From contig NZ_JAQFIL010000001.1 in assembly GCF_029504655.1 (NCBI RefSeq), forward strand, positions 5,089,001 through 5,153,000: DNA of 64,000 bases. Direction: 5' to 3'. Position numbers and translations under genes: made by a program. The first letter of the stretch is position 1, and each line of letters starts with the position of its first letter. Shown one piece after another: positions 1 to 7,817 of this stretch. The stretch comes from Catalinimonas alkaloidigena (lineage in GTDB: Bacteria; Bacteroidota; Bacteroidia; Cytophagales; Cyclobacteriaceae). Below the pieces are notes generated by a model. That model saw only the letters and a program-made list of their open reading frames with translations, did no database searches and was not told the DNA's origin.

Positions 1-84
1 GATAGCAGATGAATGCTTCAAAAAAGAAATACAGTAGCGCCCCTTATTTGCCAGTTTTCTTCTGCGAACTGATGGTGTAAGGCA

Positions 85-795
85 GTGCAGGGCCCCAAAG
101 CGCTTACCACATCTTTCGGTAAATCATTATTAACATTAATTCAAAAGAAAATGAATCTGAAATCAGAAAGCAGTGTGCTGGAAGCTGCACAACTGGCGCT
201 TTCAGCTACGGTGCGGGAGGAAAATGTCCGCCTGCATATGGAGCCTTTCGGGCTTACAGCTGCTTTGCAGCAGCAAGGTAATGAGCTGCTGGAGAAGGCC
301 AAAAGTTGCCAGAGCAGACAAACGATTCTGTACGATGAGCAGTGGAGCATATCACAGCAGCTCAATGCCGAGTTGGATGCGACACATAGCCTGTTTAAAG
401 AGCATGCCAAGGTAAGCCGTATGGCGTTTCGCAAAGAGCCTGATCTACTGCATAGTCTTAAGATAGAGCGCTTCGTAAAGCAGGCCTGGCCGCTGGTTCG
501 GCAGGCGGAGTATTTCTACGAGCGGGTGCTGGAGCAGGAGCTTAACCTGCAGCCCTACGGCATCAGTAAGAAGGAGATAGAGCAGGCCAAGGCTGCGGTC
601 AGGCGTCTGCTGGAACTGAAAGAGACCCGTATGCACAAGAAGGGTCTGGCAGAGAACTGTACGCAGGAAAAGAACGCGGCCTTCAAGGAGTTGCGCGACT
701 GGGTAAGCAGGTTCCGCGCTATTGCCCGCCTGGCGTTTAAAGGCAATCCTCAGATGCTGGAGATCTTCGGCATACAGGTACTTAGCAAGGTGTAA
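85..795 (+). CDS. Conserved helical hypothetical protein
   Basis: I cannot assign a function. The 236-residue product is rich in Ala, Leu, Glu, Gln and Lys and is predicted to be almost all alpha-helical, with no signal peptide or membrane segment. The C-terminal third (DWVSRFRAIARLAFKGNPQ, then MLEIFGI) resembles a recurring C-terminal motif of uncharacterised helical proteins in Bacteroidota; that resemblance is from memory. A similar stretch (KVSRMAFRKEPDLLHSLKI) occurs near residue 115, so the protein looks like two related helical halves. The start is uncertain: GTG at 85 gives the full length, while ATG at 151 (MNLKSESS) would shorten it by 22 residues. An in-frame stop at 70-72 limits extension upstream. 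It stands alone, with no operon partner in view. Confidence 0.6.
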   Translation: MQGPKALTTSFGKSLLTLIQKKMNLKSESSVLEAAQLALSATVREENVRLHMEPFGLTAALQQQGNELLEKAKSCQSRQTILYDEQWSISQQLNAELDATHSLFKEHAKVSRMAFRKEPDLLHSLKIERFVKQAWPLVRQAEYFYERVLEQELNLQPYGISKKEIEQAKAAVRRLLELKETRMHKKGLAENCTQEKNAAFKELRDWVSRFRAIARLAFKGNPQMLEIFGIQVLSKV

Positions 796-1114
796 ACAAT
801 TCGTCTGTTTCCTACCTCCCCTCCGCTTTGCGCCTGGAGATAGGGTATAAATGGGAACGCATTCCTTGCCGGGCATTACAAATGCGCTCCGGAATTATAA
901 TGTAAGTCCCTGAACATTCCCCTGCTGTAGTTTTGCAAAAAGTAAAGCCATGGCAGGGGAATCTCAAATGAAAGCAACCACGCAATCCCTAAGACTTTTT
1001 CTTTACAGCTTCCCTCTTCTTTTTCAATCGTGCCCATATCCGAATATTTCTTTAGGAGTTCTTATTGCTATGATACGCAGCCCATACACCTCAGATTACC
1101 TTGTACAGGAGTAG
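796..1114. other. Gap without a recognisable gene; one inverted repeat
   Basis: No convincing coding sequence on either strand. The only structure seen is an inverted repeat, ATTCCCCTGC at 916-925 and GCAGGGGAAT at 953-962, with a 27-bp spacer. It lacks a T-tract, so it does not look like a standard terminator. Confidence 0.4.
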
Positions 1115-1468
1115 TCAACTGGATATCTTCTTCAGCTTGTGTCTCAGGCGAAACATAAAGAAAGTAGGGACTAAGGCAATTTTATTACCATTCACCTCTT
1201 TGATCTTCCTGACCCGGGAGAGGTTGATGTGTATCACAAACCAGTCGGTATCCGTTGGGCTGACAGACTTCAAATCCACCGGAACCTTAAACTCAGTCAG
1301 GCCGAAGTGATAAAGCTCCGGTTGTCCGGGAAACTCAACATATTTGACGATCGCATTTCTCATTCCTATATCAGGATGAATCTGCAAGCCCTCTTTGGCC
1401 AGAATGAGCTTAAACTAATGAGCAAACTGCTCCTTTAGGTTGGCATTGATGTCTATGAGTACATCCAT
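1115..1468 (-). pseudogene. Decayed gene fragment, possibly AraC-type regulator N-terminus
   Basis: On the minus strand an ATG at 1468 opens a frame (MDVLIDINANLKEQFAH) that is stopped by TAG at 1415-1417 and then continues in the same frame for about 100 residues to 1115. The second part contains VEFPGQPELYHFGL and DWFVIHINLS, which read like a real folded protein and recall the N-terminal sensor part of some Bacteroidota AraC-family regulators. No C-terminal helix-turn-helix follows; the last residues (FRLRHKLKKISS) look out of family, suggesting a frameshift or deletion. Alternatively a short 90-residue protein starts at 1387. That the gene is broken is seen in the sequence; the family assignment is weak. 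Confidence 0.45.
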
Positions 1469-1575
1469 GACTGATGAAAAGCTACATCTGAATGCCAGTA
1501 TTCCGAGATAAGTCCGCGCATAGGATTTTACAAGACTGCCTTCTGCTTAATACCAGGCACGGGGCACCTGTAGTA

Positions 1576-2499
1576 TCACTCCTTCCAATCTATTACTATC
1601 TCCAGCGGTAGGTGGTCAGAGCCGATGAAAGGGCCTGTACCTCTTGCTTTCACCTCCACCCCTTCACTCAGCAGCGCATGGTCAATACTGACCGACAGGA
1701 AAAACCAGCGGGCATGCCAGCTGGGCAGCAGGCCGAAGCCCTGTCGGCTATCCCGCAGCTTCGTTCCCTCGCTGATCCGCTTAAAATTGGGTGAGAAGCT
1801 ACTGCAGTTGAGGTCGCCCAGCAGCAGCACTTCCTTTTCGGAGTCTTTTACCAGCTGATTCAGTCGGCTGAACTGCTCATTTCTGGCTTCAAACTGAAAG
1901 GCTCCTACCGGAGGTACGGGATGCGTACCGATGATTTGTAGTACCCTGCCCTCGTAACGAACATCACTGACAAGCGTAGGCATGTTAGCCTTGCTCAAGA
2001 TCAGCACTTCGCTGTTTTCCAAAGGTAGCCTGCTCATCAAAGCTATACCGAAATTGTCTTCCCTGATCTTTTGATGCGTATAGGGGTATGCAGTAAACAG
2101 CTCATCAAGGGCTTTGGCCCACCGGGAGTTGAACTCCAGGAAAAGTATGATGTCAAAATCCTCCTCTTCTATGTAGCGGATCACCTCATCATATTGGTGA
2201 TTAGAGGTCAGCAGGTTGATGGAACAAACTTTTAGCCCCTGCGCAGCAGTCTCCTCCGGTGCGGGGAAGTAAAACGTATAGAGAGAGGTAATGATAAACA
2301 GTGACAGTAATGCGTTGATCAGGAAAGCTACTTTCTGCTTACGGATAAAGGCAATGGTTAGCAGCAGGAAGAAGTACAGCAGAAAATACACTCTGAAATG
2401 TGTAAAGAGGTCAAGCAGCCAGCTTAAGCTGCCCAGAAAACCCAATCCAAAAGTAAGTACCCCCACAAGAGTAAGGCCACATAAAATGTTCTTCTTCAT
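1576..2499 (-). CDS. Membrane-anchored endonuclease/exonuclease/phosphatase (EEP) family protein
   Basis: Product of 307 residues. Three hydrophobic segments at about 4-25, 34-52 and 57-78 anchor it in the inner membrane. The rest is an EEP-fold domain, with a metal-binding Glu in LFLEFN (about 122), the GTHP segment (about 192), the LLGDLNCS motif (Asp and Asn, about 228) and a terminal GSDHLPL carrying the catalytic His. This architecture matches YafD-like proteins, whose substrates (nucleic acid, phosphoinositide-like lipid or other phosphodiester) are not known in general. The family is clear, the reaction is not. ATG start at 2499 gives a sensible first membrane helix. It is transcribed alone, in the same direction as the DinB gene but separated by about 200 bp. 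Confidence 0.8.
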   Translation of the reverse strand: MKKNILCGLTLVGVLTFGLGFLGSLSWLLDLFTHFRVYFLLYFFLLLTIAFIRKQKVAFLINALLSLFIITSLYTFYFPAPEETAAQGLKVCSINLLTSNHQYDEVIRYIEEEDFDIILFLEFNSRWAKALDELFTAYPYTHQKIREDNFGIALMSRLPLENSEVLILSKANMPTLVSDVRYEGRVLQIIGTHPVPPVGAFQFEARNEQFSRLNQLVKDSEKEVLLLGDLNCSSFSPNFKRISEGTKLRDSRQGFGLLPSWHARWFFLSVSIDHALLSEGVEVKARGTGPFIGSDHLPLEIVIDWKE

Positions 2500-2705
2500 A
2501 AGCAGGTCATACCATATGATCTCGTCTGCAAAGCTAATAAAACCTACTGGTGGTAAAAGCTGAGTTTGTCAGCAAGGCTGTATAAAGTTTGTAGGTTTGC
2601 GCAACAAGCTCATCTGATATACAAAAGCAGGATACTAATCAATTAACTCTCCGCCAAAGTTATTGTCTTCATAAGCTTTCCGGTAAGTCCTTCACTGATA
2701 GTTTA

Positions 2706-3227
2706 TCAGCTATACTTGAGGCCAAAGTCAAAACGTTCGTGGACCACCCGCCTCAACATGCCTATTTGTCCGCAGTGCCACATGCAATGCTTGATGTTCC
2801 AGTCCAGGGCTTCTAACTTGGTTTTGGCAATGGGATGCGGGGTGCGGGTAGGTTCCAGCGGCTGTTCAAGCGCTTGCGGAGAGAGGGCACGAATGATCTC
2901 CAGTGACTTTTGTTCCATCAGCATAAGGTGTCCATGAAGCTGTGGTGGTGGCACTTTTCCCCGGGCAGCGGCGGGCGCGGCATTGGTGTAGAGGGCCGCA
3001 TACTCTCGCAGGGGTATTTTTTCCATAATATCCGACTGGTGACCAGCGATGGTCATGACCGAATGAAAATAAAAACTCATAATCAGGTGCCCTGCCTGCC
3101 AGTTTACGGTTGATTCAATAATGTCGGGCATAATATCCCATCTGTCATAGGGAATAGTAGTGATCAGCTGATTGACCCAGTCGTAAGCACCTTCGGTTTG
3201 ATTGGCCAGGAGTTCTACGGTATTCAT
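2706..3227 (-). CDS. DinB family protein
   Basis: Product of 173 residues with the DinB four-helix-bundle fold. The three metal-binding histidines expected in the superfamily are visible: one in NWQAGHLI (about residue 47) and two in KHCMWHCGQ near the C-terminus. Family members are metal-dependent enzymes or thiol transferases (for example bacillithiol or mycothiol S-transferases), but the substrate here cannot be read. I chose the ATG at 3227 (MNTVELL) because the upstream extension to 3281 contains a non-family, Cys-rich stretch. It is divergent from the Hsp20 gene, and the shared 400-bp upstream region holds a cluster of TGACA motifs. Confidence 0.8.
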   Translation of the reverse strand: MNTVELLANQTEGAYDWVNQLITTIPYDRWDIMPDIIESTVNWQAGHLIMSFYFHSVMTIAGHQSDIMEKIPLREYAALYTNAAPAAARGKVPPPQLHGHLMLMEQKSLEIIRALSPQALEQPLEPTRTPHPIAKTKLEALDWNIKHCMWHCGQIGMLRRVVHERFDFGLKYS

Positions 3228-3330
3228 AAGATGGCATTTTGGTATTAAGAGGCTGCAAGAAGTGAAATATAGTATGCGCATTATTCTTCCTGCTGCATTG
3301 CACTCAAGTTAAGAATTTGTGCGGAGCTAA

Positions 3331-3454
3331 ATGACAGCAGATGTCATACTGTACTGTAATTTTTGCAGTTTACAGGCTTTACCTACGGTGTTTTACAGGT
3401 TCATATTCTGACAGTTTGACATTTCTACTGACATATACCCATGCTATATTGTCA
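3331..3454. promoter_or_regulatory. Cluster of TGACA/TGTCA motifs between dinB-like and hsp20 genes
   Basis: A perfect inverted repeat ATGACA-N5-TGTCAT lies at 3331-3347. TGACA then occurs at 3409, 3418 and 3429 on the plus strand, and TGTCA at 3450. Six copies in about 125 bp is far above chance for a 5-mer. The position, upstream of both divergent genes, suggests an operator region for a stress-responsive regulator. The regulator is unknown and this is inference from repetition only. Confidence 0.4.
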
Positions 3455-3623
3455 TATTTTGAATTGGCATCCGATTTGTTTAAAATATGATAGATCATGA
3501 TCTAAGTTTTATTCTGGTTTAATCACAAATGTTTTAACGCACACAGCAGATGTGTAACAGGCTGTTGCGGCGGATTTGCGAAAGCTTATTTGTTTAATGT
3601 TTCACTTTAAAATGAATAAAACC

Positions 3624-4082
3624 ATGACACTAATGAAAAGAAACGGAGAGTTTGTACCTGAGAGGTATTCTCCTTCTGTATCACGATTCTTTGATGACTT
3701 TTTTACCCGTGATCTGTTTGACTGGCCTTCTTTCTCTAATACCAACACTACCATCCCTAAGGTAAATGTGCAGGAAAATGACAATGACTTTAGGGTAGAA
3801 GTGGCAGCTCCGGGTATGAAGAAGAATGATTTTAAGATAGAGCTGGACAATGACATGCTTACCATCTCTTCTGAGGTGAGTCATGAAGATGAACATGAGG
3901 AAAAAGGCAAATACTCCAGAAAAGAATTTAGTTATCAGTCATTCCAACGTTCTTTCCGTTTGCCTGAAACGGTTGAAGCTGACAAAATCAAAGCTAAGTA
4001 CGAAGATGGTATATTACGGCTGCTTATCCCTAAAAGGGAAGAGGCAAAACGTAAACCAGCCCGTACCATCAATATCTCATAA
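3624..4082 (+). CDS. Hsp20/alpha-crystallin small heat-shock protein
   Basis: ATP-independent holdase chaperone that binds unfolding proteins in the cytoplasm. The 152-residue product has the short variable N-terminus (RFFDDFFTRDLFDWP), the alpha-crystallin domain from about residue 40 (NVQENDNDFRVEVAAPGMKK, then DFKIELDNDMLTIS), and the closing GILRLLIPK motif before a basic C-terminal tail (TINIS) of the I-x-I type. The start is ambiguous: ATG at 3624 (MTLMKRNG) fits the family best, ATG at 3612 adds four residues, and an extension to 3576 from TTG is unlikely. A 69-residue gene follows about 90 bp downstream and probably shares the transcript, which would end at the hairpin at 4387. Confidence 0.93.
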   Translation: MTLMKRNGEFVPERYSPSVSRFFDDFFTRDLFDWPSFSNTNTTIPKVNVQENDNDFRVEVAAPGMKKNDFKIELDNDMLTISSEVSHEDEHEEKGKYSRKEFSYQSFQRSFRLPETVEADKIKAKYEDGILRLLIPKREEAKRKPARTINIS

Positions 4083-4173
4083 ACGTTTAAACAAACAACC
4101 GGGTGGTGTATCCTGCATCAGGATGCGCTACCTAATTTTTATTTATTTATGTGGAAAGAAAATACTATCAATC

Positions 4174-4383
4174 ATGAAAACCTCTTTTCTTGATTACTAC
4201 AAAATGATCTTGGAAAAGGTAAGCTTTGACCGTCAACTGCTTGCCAAAGAATACCGTAAAGCCCTTAATATGTTGCATACCCATGAAGCCCAACAGCTTG
4301 ACCAATGGATGAAAGATAAAGGCTTACAAATCAACAGTACCATTAATAATTCCATGTACCAGGCTACAAGGGTCAGGGCTTAA
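4174..4383 (+). CDS. Small conserved protein downstream of hsp20
   Basis: A 69-residue product starting MKTSFLDYYKMILEKVSFD. It is charged and helical, without signal peptide or cysteine. Similar short proteins with the FxYYKMILEKVSFD start are, from memory, common in Cytophagales and often lie beside stress genes; no function is known to me. Start at ATG 4174; a longer in-frame reading from 3883 runs through the Hsp20 gene and is rejected. The stop at 4383 is followed immediately by a terminator hairpin, which supports its being the last gene of the hsp20 transcript. Confidence 0.65.
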   Translation: MKTSFLDYYKMILEKVSFDRQLLAKEYRKALNMLHTHEAQQLDQWMKDKGLQINSTINNSMYQATRVRA

Positions 4384-4386
4384 AGA

Positions 4387-4427
4387 AATGGCAAGCCCTC
4401 TCATAAAAGGCTTGCCATTCTTTTTTT
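4387..4427 (+). terminator. Intrinsic terminator after hsp20 unit
   Basis: Inverted repeat AATGGCAAGCC (4387-4397) and GGCTTGCCATT (4409-4419), 11 bp stem with an 11-nt loop, followed by CTTTTTTTG. Confidence 0.85.
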
Positions 4428-4529
4428 GAAACCTAAGCTTTAAGTTCCTTCCTCAATCCTTGTTCTTTATGTTTGCTCCGAATAAGGGCAAAACAATTCG
4501 TACAGGAACTTTTCTGCTAAGCCATATTA

Positions 4530-5102
4530 TTAGCGGCCAACACTAGTCTGCCCTGCACGATGTTGGTATTTAGAAAGTATTATTGTCACCGCTTCACTAA
4601 TTTCCTCCTGTCGGTTCTCAGTATCGGTATCTAATACACCAGAAGCATAGCCCTGCCAAACCAGTTGCTGCTGGTTTTGGTCAATCAGTTCAATCACCAC
4701 ATCACCTTCTTTCTCGCTGTCAGCTGAGCGATAATTATTATAGCCCCAGCCCCAGTAAGAATATGGACCATAAGCATAATTCTGTGTATTTCTTTCTTCC
4801 ACCAAGACTCTCGCATTTACCAGCAGGTCAGGGTTATTTTCAGAAAGCGTATAACCTTTACCTTCCAGTTCACGCTCAATGGCAGTCTTCAGACGCTTTT
4901 TATTCAGCGTATTGTAGAAAAGAGGATTATTTTCACCTTCATTTCCATCATGCTGAAACTCATCTGACCAGTAAAATGTCTCATACTGTCTGAAATCAGC
5001 ATCTCTGTCATAGTCTGTATTTACCATTAAATTGGGAGTGCACCCTATGAATAGCAAGGCTGCACCTACTGTCATTATTAACTTATATGATATACTTATC
5101 AT
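4530..5102 (-). CDS. DUF4136 domain lipoprotein
   Basis: A 190-residue lipoprotein. The signal peptide (MISISYKLIMTVGAALLFIGC) ends in a lipobox with Cys21. The remainder has the DUF4136 pattern: NTDYDRDADFRQYETFYW near the N-terminus, an inner NPLFYNTLNKKRLKTAIERE segment, then a strand DVVIELIDQ and LVWQGYASG toward the C-terminus. Members are envelope lipoproteins of unknown role, common in Bacteroidota and Proteobacteria. A Tyr/Gly/Trp-rich loop (YGPYSYWGWGYNNY, about residues 118-131) is typical of the family. The gene is monocistronic and divergent from the TonB receptor gene. Confidence 0.85.
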   Translation of the reverse strand: MISISYKLIMTVGAALLFIGCTPNLMVNTDYDRDADFRQYETFYWSDEFQHDGNEGENNPLFYNTLNKKRLKTAIERELEGKGYTLSENNPDLLVNARVLVEERNTQNYAYGPYSYWGWGYNNYRSADSEKEGDVVIELIDQNQQQLVWQGYASGVLDTDTENRQEEISEAVTIILSKYQHRAGQTSVGR

Positions 5103-5329
5103 GGTTTCGACTTTTTGAGTTCAATAATATATTTGTGTTCACATCACTACAACAGTGTATGCATGCTGAAAGTTGGGTTTATCAGCTTTTCTTTACATCA
5201 CAACTAGCTGATAACCAAAACTATACCTCCATATACTGATCTTAATCTAATTTGTCTTTCTTCTCAATTCACAATGCGTACAGCCAACAAGTCTGGCTAT
5301 ACTACTCCTTACAGCAGCTAATAAATACT

Positions 5330-5360
5330 ACTAATAGCTATTATTAATACTACTATTAGT
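5330..5360. promoter_or_regulatory. Inverted repeat upstream of TonB receptor
   Basis: ACTAATAG at 5330-5337 and CTATTAGT at 5353-5360 form an 8-bp inverted repeat with a 15-bp spacer, in a stretch of TACTA/TATTA repetition about 85 bp before the receptor start. It could be an operator, for example of an iron-responsive regulator, but the sequence does not match a Fur box I would trust. The rest of 5103-5445 shows no gene. Confidence 0.3.
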
Positions 5361-5445
5361 ATAAAAATATGCTAAAGGGAGGGATTGATGATAATGCATA
5401 CAGCTCATAGCTTTGCAGCAATTTAAATTAAGTCTAAATAAATTG

Positions 5446-7815
5446 ATGATACACTCATTTACTCGTTACCTATTACTCATCCTGTGCCTAGGATTCGGCA
5501 TAACTTCTATTTCATATGATTTGGCTTGCGCACAATCGTCCGGAGCCATAAAAGGGAGTATACAGTCATCGGGAGGTGATCCTTTAGCTAACATTAATGT
5601 AGCCCTGCAAGGTAGCAGTCTGGGTACTTCTACGAACAGCGAAGGTCGTTTTACCATTAGTAATGTACCTGCAGGAAATTATACATTGGTAGCATCTTCG
5701 GTGGGTTATTCTGCAAAAAAGCAGAATGTTGATGTAAAAAGTGGAGAGACTACTACGCTTAATTTACAACTAAGCGAGTCCGCAATGGAGCTAAATGAAG
5801 TACAAGTCAGTGGTCACACAGACTCTTATAAGGTAGACATTCCTTCTCCTACTTTACGCATCAAAACACCCCTGATAGAAGTCCCTCAGAACATACAGGT
5901 GGTGAATCGTGAAATGATAGAAGATCAACAGATATTTGATATGCTGGAAGGTGTATCACGCAATGTCAGCGGGGTTACCAGGCTAGAGCATTGGGATAAT
6001 TACGCACGTCTCAATATGAGAGGTTCGCGTATTGCCCCATTCAGAAACGGTATGAATGTACAGTCCTCTTGGGGGCCTCTGACAGAAGATATGTCTATGG
6101 TAGAGCGTATAGAGTTTGTTAAAGGTCCTGCCGGCTTTATGATGGCCAACGGTGAGCCTAGCGGTTTTTATAATGTGGTAACCAAAAAGCCTACGGGTAT
6201 CACCCAAGGAGAAGCTACTATTACAGTAGGCAGCTTTGACACTTATCGCGCTACTGCTGATCTGGATGGTAAGCTAAGCGAAGACGGAAAGCTACTTTAC
6301 CGCCTCAACCTGATGGGTCAGGCCAAAGGTTCACATCGTCCTTATGAGTACAACAATCGCTATACTGTAGCTCCGGTACTCAAATACCAGATTGATGAGC
6401 GCACATCCATCACCGCAGAATATACTTACCAGTATGCTCAAACCGGCCCTATTGGTTCTGCCTATGTATTCTCTGCCAATGGTTATGCGGACTTACCTTT
6501 AGACTTTACTATTGCCGAGCCAAATATGGATCCCTCCACCATCCACGATCATAGTTCATACCTCATCCTGGAGCATCAACTTTCCGAAAACTGGCAGTTG
6601 ACCGGTCAAGTGGCTTATTTTAACTATGAAGCTAGTGGTAGCTCTTTCTGGATTGCCGGAGTGGATGAAGCAGGAAATATGCAACGTACAGTCAGTATTT
6701 GGGATGCTTTGAATACTGGCAAGTTCGGCCAATTTTTTGTTAATGGTGATGTGCAAACCGGAGGCATCAAACACCATATACTGGCGGGCCTGGACCTGGG
6801 GTCTAAGCGATATATCGCTGACTGGAATCAAAGTGTTAACCTAAACGGAACAGTACCTTTCAATATTTACGATCCAGTACATTCCGTACCTCTGGATTCT
6901 TTACCTCAGTTTGATCGTACCCGCAGCCTGCGACAACGTGCCGGAGCCAATATCCTGAGCCAGTCATATTCCGGGGTTTATATACAGGATGAGCTTCACT
7001 TCTGGGAGGAAAAAATACGCCTCACTTTAGCAGGTAGAATTACCTCTACGCAAGACAGTCAATATGGTAGCGGTACTGATGAGACTAAATTTACGCCTAG
7101 AGCTGGTGTAAGCATATCCATTGATCCTCAGTCTTCTGTATATGCCCTCTATGATCAGGCTTTTGTTCCGCAGACAGGTGCTGATGTTAATGGTAATGCT
7201 TTTGATCCGATTACCGGAAATAATATTGAAGCAGGTTTGAAAAAAGATTGGTTTGATGGGCAGTGGAATTCTACCCTTGCCGTGTACCAGATCACTAAAA
7301 ATAATGTACTGGTGGCAGACCCTGAAAACATCAACTTTTCTACTCAGTTAGGTCAGACGCAAACCTCAGGGGTAGAGTTAGATGTAAAAGGAGAAATTTT
7401 GCCTGGCCTCACCATGATCTGGAATTATGCCTATACCAATTCGGAGATCACTGAAGATACTGAAGAATCAAATATTGGTAATTCAGTTCCTGGTTTTGCC
7501 AAGCACCTTACAAATGGTTGGCTGGCTTACCGCTTTAATAATGTACTGGAAGGTTTCGGAATTTCCCTGGGCTACCAATGGCAGCTTGACCGCTCTAGCT
7601 GGTCATGGGCAGGCAGCACCGGCCAGGAAGCACTACCAGATTATTTCCGCATGGATGGTTCTATATCCTGGCAAAATGATAATTTCAATGTAGCATTAAA
7701 TGTCAATAACATACTTGACGAGTATTTATATTCCGGCTCTGCCTACAGCACATATTATTATTGGCAAACTGAACCACCCAGAAACTTCCGCTTATCATTA
7801 GGCTATAAATTTTAA
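5446..7815 (+). CDS. TonB-dependent siderophore receptor
   Basis: Outer-membrane active transporter of 789 residues from ATG 5446 (800 from a TTG at 5413). A signal peptide ends at DLACAQ. A CarboxypepD_reg-like beta-sandwich follows (GAIKGSIQSSGGDPLANINV through YTLVASSVGYS), the usual N-terminal add-on in Bacteroidota. The plug domain begins near VPQNIQVVNREMIEDQQ and contains VERIEFVKGPAGFM. The 22-strand barrel occupies the rest and closes with NFRLSLGYKF, ending in the aromatic residue needed for barrel insertion. Plug wording and length match ferric-siderophore receptors (FhuA/FoxA type) rather than SusC. A PepSY membrane protein starts 2 bp after the stop, an arrangement typical of siderophore-iron uptake. 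The ligand cannot be read. Confidence 0.92.
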   Translation: MIHSFTRYLLLILCLGFGITSISYDLACAQSSGAIKGSIQSSGGDPLANINVALQGSSLGTSTNSEGRFTISNVPAGNYTLVASSVGYSAKKQNVDVKSGETTTLNLQLSESAMELNEVQVSGHTDSYKVDIPSPTLRIKTPLIEVPQNIQVVNREMIEDQQIFDMLEGVSRNVSGVTRLEHWDNYARLNMRGSRIAPFRNGMNVQSSWGPLTEDMSMVERIEFVKGPAGFMMANGEPSGFYNVVTKKPTGITQGEATITVGSFDTYRATADLDGKLSEDGKLLYRLNLMGQAKGSHRPYEYNNRYTVAPVLKYQIDERTSITAEYTYQYAQTGPIGSAYVFSANGYADLPLDFTIAEPNMDPSTIHDHSSYLILEHQLSENWQLTGQVAYFNYEASGSSFWIAGVDEAGNMQRTVSIWDALNTGKFGQFFVNGDVQTGGIKHHILAGLDLGSKRYIADWNQSVNLNGTVPFNIYDPVHSVPLDSLPQFDRTRSLRQRAGANILSQSYSGVYIQDELHFWEEKIRLTLAGRITSTQDSQYGSGTDETKFTPRAGVSISIDPQSSVYALYDQAFVPQTGADVNGNAFDPITGNNIEAGLKKDWFDGQWNSTLAVYQITKNNVLVADPENINFSTQLGQTQTSGVELDVKGEILPGLTMIWNYAYTNSEITEDTEESNIGNSVPGFAKHLTNGWLAYRFNNVLEGFGISLGYQWQLDRSSWSWAGSTGQEALPDYFRMDGSISWQNDNFNVALNVNNILDEYLYSGSAYSTYYYWQTEPPRNFRLSLGYKF

Positions 7816-7817
7816 AT

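Noticed and set aside
9..80. A 23-codon reading frame (MNASKKKYSSAPYLPVFFCE) at the window start
   Set aside because: Too short and without recognisable family; could be chance or the remnant of an upstream gene.
1101..1438. Plus-strand frames opposite the decayed gene
   Set aside because: They are out-of-frame shadows; the minus frame has the protein-like sequence.
3470..3490. Sigma-54-like promoter (TGGCAT-N5-TTTGT) before hsp20
   Set aside because: The -12 GC is missing and Hsp20 genes are not usually sigma-54 controlled, so the match is weak.
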